29,599 nucleotides of DNA from Coptodactyla brooksi (Eukaryota; Arthropoda; Insecta; Coleoptera; Scarabaeidae), in assembly GCA_033557675.1 (NCBI GenBank), contig JAWQRM010000129.1:1-29599 (forward strand), written 5' to 3'. A model generated the notes under the pieces. It was not told where the DNA came from, searched no databases, and saw nothing but the letters and a program-made list of their open reading frames with translations. This document shows, one piece after another, positions 18,217 to 28,000 of this stretch; within the stretch, counting starts at the first letter, position 1; each line of letters opens with the position of its first letter. Position numbers and translations under genes: made by a program.

Positions 18217-18350
18217 ATACCAAAACAACACTTCCTGTGCCTATAGAAATATCAATGAAACAATATAATGTCGCTATAAAATTTTTAGGAAGCTGATAAA
18301 ATGCATGTATAAAATATAAGCATGTATAAAATATGTCTTATTTGTTTTTC
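18217..18350. other. Convergent 3' ends of DRC3 and ECI1
   Basis: Only 134 bp separate the stop codons, so the two 3' UTRs probably overlap. No exact AATAAA is present on the plus strand here; the minus strand has AATAAG near 18340. Confidence 0.5.
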
Positions 18351-19577
18351 TCATTTCTTCTTAAGGGACTGTATGTACTTTTCCAGCCCTTCTTGTACTT
18401 TAGGTTGTGAAACGTAGAACAGAAACTGTTCAAGATCTTCAGTTTTCTTCTCGTGGAGTTCCTGCAAAAATTATGTCAACCTTGAAAATGTACATTAAAA
18501 GTTGAAATTACTTACATCGACAATTTTATTACGCAGGGATGTTTTAGTCATTTGTCTCGCAAGAGGATTTACTTTCTCGAATTGTTTGAAGAAGGCCTCT
18601 GCCTTGGCTAAAGCGTCATCTTTGTTTGAAGCTACTTCATCCACCAAACCCACTTTGTGAGCTTCTTGAGTAGAGTATAATTTTCCCGATGTCAATGCTA
18701 ATTCAGACTCCCGTGTGCTTATGGTATTCCTCATGGTGGCTATAAACCAAAATGGTGCTACTATTCCCAATTTAGTTTCATTCAATCCTATAGTGTATTT
18801 ATCTACCATAACACGGTATTCGCAACACATTGCAAGAAGACATCCCCCGGCTGGCGAATGACCCTACAAATAATCAGGGTAATGAATCTCTCATTGGGAA
18901 AATCAACAAGTCTAAACATATGATAGTTGCATCCAGTCAACTTCCCTTGAAGCTCTAGAGGAATGAGAGACTAATAAAATAAGGGACACAGAGGGAATAA
19001 TAAGGAAGGGGAGAAATAAGGGAGTTTATGATGAGCGTAACGAAGTTATAAGAACATGTTTAGACTGTAGATTATTAGTACCCATATCAATGTCAAATGG
19101 GCTAATAGCAAGATACTGAGGAAAAAGCAAATTGTTCCTTCCTTACGTTTATCGCAGCTGCAGTAGGATATGAAGTGCTAAATAGAGTCACCCAGGTATC
19201 CTGTAATTGGGTCCAAAATGCACGCACCCTATCCGTTTGAGGCTTATACATTTCCATAATATCTAGACCAGCAGAAAAAATAGTAGGCAAGGACTGTAAA
19301 GTAATACTAAATTATTATTTTCAAGAGAAAGAAGATATTAACTACAAACAGATGTTAAAATTGCACCTCTAGCAGTTCCATCTAAATCTTCCAAAGCTTT
19401 ATTTAAGTCCCTTAATAATTCATAGTTAAGTCCGTTGACAGGTTTCCTATCCATAGATAGAGTTGCTATTCCAGTTTTATCATTAATTGTTACACTTACT
19501 AAACTATTAGCGCTGCTGTACGATCTTACAGCGTTGAAAATTGACTTTACAGGTTTAAAAATATGTCTTAAAGCCAT
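18351..19577 (-). CDS. ECI1: Mitochondrial enoyl-CoA delta isomerase 1, four exons
   Basis: Crotonase-fold enzyme that moves cis/trans-3 double bonds to trans-2 so that unsaturated fatty acids can enter beta-oxidation. Exons are 19577-19350, 19293-19147, 18863-18516 and 18461-18351, all phase 0, giving 277 residues (human 302). Residues 1-22 (MALRHIFKPVKSIFNAVRSY) are basic and amphipathic, a likely mitochondrial targeting peptide; the C-terminus is KKK, so there is no peroxisomal SKL. IFSAGLD (81-87) and PAGGC (129-133) are the oxyanion-hole segments. IGLNETKLGI holds E154, aligned with the catalytic glutamate of the mammalian enzyme. The gene ends 134 bp from the DRC3 stop, tail to tail. 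Confidence 0.94.
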
Positions 19578-19690
19578 TATTATATTTGCTCTAAGGCTGT
19601 GCTATAATTGTGTGTGAAACAGAACCTTTATTGTTGTAAAATGAAATTTATGAGTCCAAAGGTCAGATTGAGGTTAGATCGAAAACTCTA

Positions 19691-19721
19691 ATTTGGGAGC
19701 AAACTCGGTTTGCTCCCAAAT
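19691..19721. repeat. Perfect 14-bp hairpin upstream of ECI1
   Basis: ATTTGGGAGCAAAC at 19691-19704 and its exact reverse complement at 19708-19721, with a TCG loop. It lies 114 bp upstream of the ECI1 start codon, in the presumed promoter or 5' UTR. Confidence 0.9.
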
Positions 19722-20539
19722 ATTTAAAATATATCATGTACAATAACAGAAATTAGTTGATATCAGGTAATGTTTATGAATAATTTCGTTTTGCGCAACG
19801 CAGAATTTTCCATTTTTACAGCATTTTATAAATAGCAAGAATTGCGTTTTCAGTTATAGGTGGTATCTGCTATTTATAGGAGGTATGTAGGATTTTTTTA
19901 TTTTTCAAGGCTTATGTTCTAATGTTTTACATTCTTGTATAAATAAATGTTGCTTTGAAAATGATGTTAAGCGATATTAATATTTGTTAATAATATTTAC
20001 TTCAAAATCAATGTTCTTTGCAAAATAATTATTTTTTTCATTTTACGAATAATTCCAAAAGTGGCACATCAATTGCAATGCATGAACGTTATATCGGTCG
20101 GACGAAAGACTTGTCTTTCATCGTTCCCGATGATGCTAACTTGTTTAGCGAAATGTGCGTCGAGCGGTTAGTTTTCGGTTTTGGCGTAGTGCTGGCAATG
20201 CTCGAGTTTGTTACTTATAGGTAAGTTTAGGTGATTGCCAAATAATTTCAACAAAACCGAAGTTTACGATTTTAATAATAATAGTAAATATACATAATTA
20301 AAATTAGCAAAATTCTAAAACTATAAATTTCTTACAAACCTTATATGGTTGTAATTGGATGGTAACTCTCTATTGTTCTTGATTATTACAGATGGTCCCT
20401 ATATTTTCCTTCATAAACAATTTATCACTATTCTGAACTAAGTTATTGGGATTTGAATGTAATGGATTGGCTAGTTTTGTTCTCTGAGAGTATTCCTTAT
20501 TTATATTTTTAGATGTTGCAAGTTCTTTGTACTGCAATT
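19722..20539. other. Intergenic, ECI1 to the LINE fragment
   Basis: AT-rich. It contains the hammerhead-like motif at 20120-20168 within a 68-codon plus frame (20018-20224) that I regard as fortuitous. Confidence 0.5.
20120..20168 (+). ncRNA. Hammerhead-ribozyme-like motif (decayed)
   Basis: Folded by eye. Stem I is ATCGTTC (20120-20126) with GAGCGGT (20162-20168). The core is CCGATGA (20127-20133; consensus CTGANGA, one substitution). One unpaired T follows. Stem II is GCTAA (20135-20139) with TTAGC (20145-20149). GAAA is at 20150-20153. A tiny stem III (ATG/CGT) is closed by TG, then C20161 sits at the usual cleavage position after GT. Minimal stem III hammerheads of this kind are known from Penelope-like elements and retrozymes. 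The T-to-C core change and the extra T suggest it no longer cuts. Confidence 0.35.
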
Positions 20540-20810
20540 GTAGTTATTCATTCTGCGGTATATGGAAGACAAAATCCCTTACAATTAAATGCGATAAGCT
20601 AACCTACTTATGTTTTATAGATCTAACAAAAGCTTTAGATCGTATTAAACTCAAAAATATAACCATCTGAAAACATATTCAGACCGCTATGTCCAAGTCT
20701 GCATTAACAAAATAACACCACACCCATCACTGCCAACGGCGGCATTAGACAAGTAGAATCATCAAGTCCAATGCTGTTTAATGCATGGAAATAATATAAT
20801 CTTTGATCAC
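20540..20810 (+). mobile_element. LINE reverse-transcriptase fragment, another family
   Basis: Plus-strand reading gives TYLCFIDLTKALDRIKLKN (the F.DY.KAFD motif), then YVQVCINKI in another frame, and ANGGIRQVESSSPMLFNAWK, which corresponds to the GIRQGDSLSPMLFN motif. The order and spacing fit an RT core of a type different from the jockey/CR1-like copies. Frameshifts and stops make it dead. Confidence 0.65.
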
Positions 20811-22078
20811 ACATGTACGATATTCTACGTTGGTTTGAACCACCCCTGATGGACCATAAGCAGTGCTGAACAGATATTGCTCTACAGCAAGTTAATGAAG
20901 TTAGGTCATAACTGATGATGAAATCGTCCGAATGAATAATTCCTGAAAAATCAAGACCGAAAAAGTATCAAGTGGCCAACATATGAATCTAGAAACATCA
21001 GGAACAACTAAATTTACACTGCCAAATGTGACATTTCTACCTCCAATGCAATTTCATCCCTTTCATCTCCAAGCATACATTGCTTTTTCACCATCAGCAA
21101 ACTGCAAATGAACTCTAATTGTGGAGTAAGTACTAGTGTATAATTTCAATAGCTGAAATGCTGAGTTCTACTGAATATAGCAGTTTGCGCAGAACTGAAG
21201 CTTTTGTTGATATCGATTTCAGATCGTCCAAGAATTGAACTTTGGAACTTCTCTTTCTGTTCTTATCCCTAGCACCAGAAATGTCCATCATTTTTACTAA
21301 AATTCACATTTACATGTGGAAGTATTGTTTTTAAATTACCAAGGTAGGAAACAATATCACTTTATCAAGAAAATATGAACAATGTAACAACTGAAGGTTC
21401 GAATTACCACTGCCAATGAAGTTAAGGACAATCACAATGAAAATTATACCCACTAACAGGTGACAATTCCTGTCATCAATGTCACTTGTCAACTATTCCA
21501 CCATAATTTTTATAAAACTATTCCCTTTTTCTTAAATTATATTAAAATGAAAAGAAGCAGGAATACAGGATATTTTTGTTTAGGACTGCAAAGCATTAAA
21601 AAACGTTTGTATGTACTTTACAATATAATTTATAATTTGTTTTCGCATTTCACAATGGTACACGTTTCTCGTAAAATAAAAAATATATTCTAACGCTCAC
21701 AGTAAAAAATAACTCACTTTTAAACACATCTGCCCACCTTGCGTGTTGTGCTTACCTTATTAATAGAAGAAATGTTAACCTGGCAACTTGAGTTTGTACA
21801 TTACAAAAAAAATATAGTAAAAGAAGGGAATGTAGAGAAATTATACAAACAGAAATACAATAAATACGGCAGATGTTATACACACAACGACCAGTCTTCC
21901 CAAAAAGAGCATTTCACAAGTAAATTGGAAGAGTTCATTTCCACTTACGATCAAGAAGGAAAAACAGCAATGGTTTCTTATGTTTTTTTATGCAGTAAAG
22001 TAGAATTCAGTATAAAAATATTAATGGGTGATGATTTCATGAACAACCAAAAGTTTTAACATGTAAGTACCTAAACAT
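20811..22078. other. Intergenic, LINE fragment to the PDI 3' end
   Basis: Mostly unrecognised. It holds an ATG-initiated plus-strand frame of 95 codons at 21772-22059 (MLTWQLEFVHYKKN, basic, lysine-rich) that ends 20 bp from the PDI stop. No family, signal peptide or splice partner is seen. The PDI 3' UTR probably overlaps it in antisense. Confidence 0.35.
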
Positions 22079-25000
22079 TTACAATTCGTCCTTCTTAGCA
22101 GGAGCCTCTTCATCGACATCTTCCGTTTCTTCAGCACCTGCGGCATCTGCGCCACCAGACTCTAAGAACTTTGTCAAACCTTCAAAGGTTCTCGGACCAT
22201 TATATTCGACGACGAGGCTTTCTCCTTTTTTGTATAACTTAATTGTCGGGAAGCTCGTAATTTTTGTGTGCTCTAATTCGTTTACTGTTGCGTCCATTTT
22301 AGCAACTACTATATCGTCATTGTTCTCAAAGTGTTCAGCAACTTTGTCATAGATCGGTGCCAATTGCTTACAATGTCCACACCATGGAGCATAGAATTCA
22401 ACCATAACATCTTTCGTCGGGTCGAGTGCGATGGCATCAAAGTTACTTGCTACCAAAATCTTAACTGGTGACTTATCCCAATCTTCAGGAAGATCTTGGC
22501 TCAATAAATGTTGCTTCAGATTACCACTTAAATAATCTTCAACAAACTTTTTCATCGAATCAGCTGTCAATTCATTTGTTTCTGGCTTGAATTTGGCCAT
22601 ATCGTCTTCGAGTTTGATCAACCTGGCCGCAGGCACTTCCTCCTTCTTCATGCCAAAGAATTCCAATATCCTGCCATGGTCCTCTTCGGTTGCATCGATG
22701 GTAACAAAGAGTACTTGGTCTTTGAATGGTTTGGCGATGCTTCTGGCTGCTGCGCTGATTTCATCAAAGTGGTCTTCACCTTTCGCTAAGAAGAGAAGCA
22801 AGTGACTCTTGATTTCACCACCGAAGATCTTCTGGGCAGTCTCATGATTGAATTCAACAATCAGCGGAAGAGCATTTGCAGTAATGAATTTCTTCAAATT
22901 TTTCTCATTGAGTTCACCTTCAAATATTGCTTTGCCTTCATCAAACTAAAACAAAAATTCATAATAGGTTAAAGGTATAGAAGGCTATTAAAGTTGAGCC
23001 ATGATTAATAATAGGTAGAAATATTCAAATAAAGCAGTCTAATATATCACATTTATCAACAATTTTGTTTATTGACAAAAGAGCGAAGTTTTGAAAACAT
23101 CTCTCAACAACAGTTCAGATGTCTCTGAATTTAATCGTATGTACTCCAGGAACAGATGAACAAAAAAGTACAATAGGATTAGTTCATTGTTAACATTTGT
23201 TACAGTCAGTCAAAGTGTTACAAAGTATACGTCGTGACAATATAAGCATACTTTAATCTGTTGTTCACTTTTACGCACAACAATTTAGCAAAAGGTACCA
23301 TCAAAAGTCAAAGGCACTTTTACATGTTGTGCAATGAATAGGCAAAGACAATATGGGGTGTCGCTAAACCGGGTACTAAAATTGCAACTCACTTCAATAT
23401 ATTACAATATGTAATATTACAAAACAATATTACGCAAAACAAAATTAAAAAAGTGATGATGTGATGACATTTTTGCGTCCTAATTTTATCATGTTTCATA
23501 CAGTTATCTGACTAAGGGATTATAGAAGCTTTTAAAGTAACTTTAAAATATGTTTATTGGTATACCCAATTCTGACAAAGTGTAAAATCTGACACAGTTG
23601 TAAAGTATTGGAACAAACTTTGCCAAGATACTTTATGAGGTGGTAAAATGAAATGATGAAAATGTGGACTCTATACCTCATATAGATTTTCAGTGCATTC
23701 GCAACCTGTAACCCAATGGCTTGAGAATGGGATTACTGGAAGGCTTATCAGTGCTTTATAAAAAAGTTAGCCTTATAAATAGCCACAGAATCCTATTTGG
23801 ACGTCGACAATCATGTGTTCATCAATATACTACCTGGCCCAGTTCAACGTTTGTGCGGTGGTAAACTTCTTCAGGGCTTCTTTTTAAGCTTCTCATGAAG
23901 TGAATACAAAAATCTTCTCTTCAATTTTTATTTAGCAAAAACTGAAAGAAGAATGTAAAAGCATGGAAAGTATGGAAATTGGTTTTTGAATATGCCGATC
24001 TCAACAGAATTGAGTTTAAATTGAATACAGACAAAAGGGTTGCCAGTGAATTTGTTGTTGAAACAGCAGCACGAGTTGTTCACTTGAAAGGGATCAATGG
24101 CATTACGATAGACATTTTATTTTTTACAGATGTAAGATAAAGTGTAATTTTACAAGCATAGAACTCATCAGTTGCAGCCTGCAGATACAGTATTGTTGGA
24201 TGCTTCAAACACCTTACAATTAGATGTGCAGTCCTTATTTGGTAAACAAATCAGGTTCTGCACTTTCCACCAGAAATATAATGACATTATTTACAGTGAA
24301 GAGATTTTTTATTTAGAAAGGTTTTTAACTTGTGGAGCACTAATAGAAAAGTCCACCCAAAACATGATTATTCAATAAAGAATATGTTAATAATACAATA
24401 TTTAACCATTGTTGTTCACTTGATAGGGATGATAAACTGCTAACAAAACATCAAAGGTTCTGGTTCATAAAGCTGGCGTTCCCTGCAGATTTTCCTCCTA
24501 TTTTTCTTTTCTCAATGATTGCGGTGTGTGCCTTATTCAATTTTTTTTTCCACTTGAGTATATTTTGGGAGACATATTCCGGATAGTGGCTTGAAACATT
24601 CGTTGCTATTGTGGGTATATCCCTCCGGGTAACGATTTAACAATTCATCACACCTCAAATCCTCATAAATGGACTTTATGATTTTAAAACTTATCTTTAC
24701 TTTGATAGTGGCTTATGATGGAATGAGCATAGGGAATCGAAAGCTTGCACCTTCTTCCTGTCGCATTAAGATTCTGAGTATTTCTCATGCAGCAGCTTTT
24801 CATTGGTTTATGAAACAACGACAATTTATGAAGCAACATCGCCCAAATTTATCTTTTTTCCAATGCACTTTACACTTTTTTTTAATTTTCTTAGCCAAGT
24901 GCCAATTTTTTTTGCACATAGCTGATTGGTTCTTTCTGCACATTGAAATTTTCGTAGCGTATTTATCCATGATGCCTTTGAATCTACGGAGCACTGAAAC

Positions 25001-28000
25001 ATCTCAGCAATAGCATCCATCTTCATCTTACTGGAGGAGCCCTTGTGGCTACATTGGCATACTGTCACGTGTGATTCAGCCCATCGTTCTTAAGTTTTAA
25101 AGAAAAGTTTATATAATAACCATAAAGCCTTCTTTACCTTATTTTTGAAAGTATGAAGCACCATTTAAGAAAATAGAAAAAAAAAACTGTGTTGTTTCGA
25201 CAGATGCACTGCTGCTATACTAACCTATTTTCATTTGGAAACACTTCTAAACTCCTTTTTAAGGGTAGCTGCTATTGTATAGCAGTAATTTAAAATCCAT
25301 AAGTCATTATGTTGGTTATTTCAATAGGAAAATGAGCAGATAAAGAGAGTGGCACATCCGTGCGCTGTGCCGCTCTTCAGAAAAGGCTTCAAATTTTAAA
25401 GAAATTGTTTTTTGTTTATAGCCATAAAGCCTTTTTTACCTTATATATGTTTTGAAGGTATAAAGTACTAAAAAATTCGATTCTTTTAAGAAATTACTGT
25501 GGCGTAATCCCTTAAGACAGATATCAAATGGATGTTTCCACAAATCCATCCTATTGAGAAACTATTGGTCCAACTATATTATTTTCCGAGTTATAAATGA
25601 GCATTTGATATTTAAGTATGTTGGAGCAACATACGGGTGTTGGGTCTGTATGAATCACCAGCCCATAAAAAGAGTTGTACTAACATATTTTTTTTAATGA
25701 TTCTATTGATTGATTTACGATTAAGTTTAAGGCAGGAAAGTGGTCCAAATTGGTAATGGTATATAGGAAATGAATGATTTATGATAATTGAAATCTTTAG
25801 TTAATAAAAACGCATCAAATTTTCAAAAGAAATGGAAGTTGGCTTTGGATTCTATAGATTAGATTTTCTTAGTGCTTTCCAAGACTGTTTAATCTGCAAT
25901 ATGTTAATATAGCTCATACTTGAGCTTTCTATTTATCAGTCATGAAACATAGATGGCCTTGGAGAAATGGTGACTGTACACGTTTTGCCTTAAATTGATT
26001 GGTAATTATCCTATCACCAGGTCCATTTTGTATAAAAAATTAAATATAAATTAAGTAGAAATTGTCCTTTTTTTAATTTTGTTTTATAAATGAAAGAAAT
26101 AGGGAGGATATATTAAAATTCCCCATGCCAAAAAACCCTTGTTAACCAACTTTCATATCAATGGAGCAGACGCTCGATAATGTAAACACTATACAATGGA
26201 AACATCGTGCCAATATGAACATAAAATTTCTACTATAGACATTATACACACGTTATTGAGTGGTTTGCATTTGAATGGAAGTAAATTAAAAGTTAAAAAA
26301 ACGTTAATGCTCAGCATACCTTTTAAGATCAACTTGTGTATTAGTAGTAAGTTTGGCTAAATTGCAATCTTTTGATGTCTGAAATCTGTCATTGTTGCGT
26401 GAGCTATTACTTAAGGGCCACCTGCACACTTGACTGGCCATAACTTTACATATAATTGTCCACATCGAGTTTTCTTAAACTCGAAATTACCTTCTTGAAC
26501 AAGATGACAGATCCGCATTTGGCTTCGTATTCACTATACACTTCTTCCACTGAAGTGATAGCAAATGGATGGTCATCAGTGGTGGCGGCAACGGACAAGA
26601 AAGCCTTGGCTTCATCACTGGTCTGATCTTTGAAGAAACCAACGATGGCAACATTGACGGCTTCAATAAACTCATTGGCTTCAGCGACTGTTTTCAACTC
26701 TTTTGCTGGCGGCCCGGTCTTCTTCTTCAGCCAGTTGACAATTTCGAGAGCACTGCGTCCACCTTAAACATGAGCAACAAACCAAAATAAAAAATTCATA
26801 AAAATGGATACACTATTGTCGTATCCAATGGGAATCTAATGAGTTGAACAACCCATTTCAACTTACCACTGTAGTCCATTGGCGTTCCATTTCTGAAAAA
26901 TTTCAGCGTTGGGTAACCCCTAACGCCATGTTGTTCGGCTAAATCTTGTTCTTCTGTTGCATCTACTTTACCTAATTTGACTGCCGACTCTTCTGTAGCT
27001 AACTGTTGGGCAGCCTTGGCGTATTCAGGGGCCAAAGCTTTGCAATGGCCACACCACGGAGCATCTAGAAAAACAATTCAACTATTATCATAATCCAGAA
27101 CAATGGAGACATGAATTCTAGGAGATTGTTACTTGAAACAACAGCATTTCCTATTTTACATTTTGCAGTAACTAAAATATCTTTTTTAACATTAAAACAA
27201 TTTTAACAATCATCATTTAATTTTGTGATTAAATAATCGACATTTCAGTTACAGGGTTTTCAATTTTACCACCTGGTGTATCGGAAAATGGAAAGCCAGT
27301 GTTGTCAAACAAAATTGTGACGTTCATTGTTACGTTCTTTACATTACAAAAAATCATGAAAATGTATTAATGGAAAATTTGTTGTTTATCACCTTTTATT
27401 GCATCTAACAAATAAATGCAACACTCTATACGTTCGAAAATAAATTTTTCAGTTTATTAACAACAATTGAGTTTCAGAATAAAAACACTTAGTAGCCATA
27501 CTATTGTATTTTTTCTAATAATGCTTATAACTTGAGAATTGTTGATTTTAAGCATATACTATCCTTATAGGTTTTAACACACAATTTTATGTGGAATCCA
27601 AAAATGTTTTGAAATGCTTATTTTAGTCAGATTATGTGGTGGTTAGGTTATATGCAATAACCTAACCACCTGAGGTAACCAACAAACTTATATCATGTGT
27701 TCTAGAGGTGATTCTGATCAAAAAATTTCACATACACCATAGGTGTATGTGATAATAATCATAGTTGCTCAAATTGCTCCCCTACGCTTTTTCCAAATAT
27801 GCTGCTAATCTTTGAGCATGTTTGGAAAAAGGGTAGGGGCTATGTTTTGTTGCCAGTTAACATCTGCAAATTTATTTCGCAAAGAATCTCAACTATTCTG
27901 GCTATCAAATCTTCTCGTGTATCTAGCTTACCATTATTATAAACACGAGATTTAAGGTCACCCCAAAAGAAAAAGTCCAGTGGCGACAAATCAGGAGAAC

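Noticed and set aside
24669..25013. Plus-strand frame of 114 codons in PDI intron 3
   Set aside because: Antisense to the Mutator-like transposase remnant; hydrophobic because it reads the reverse of Lys/Asn-rich codons.
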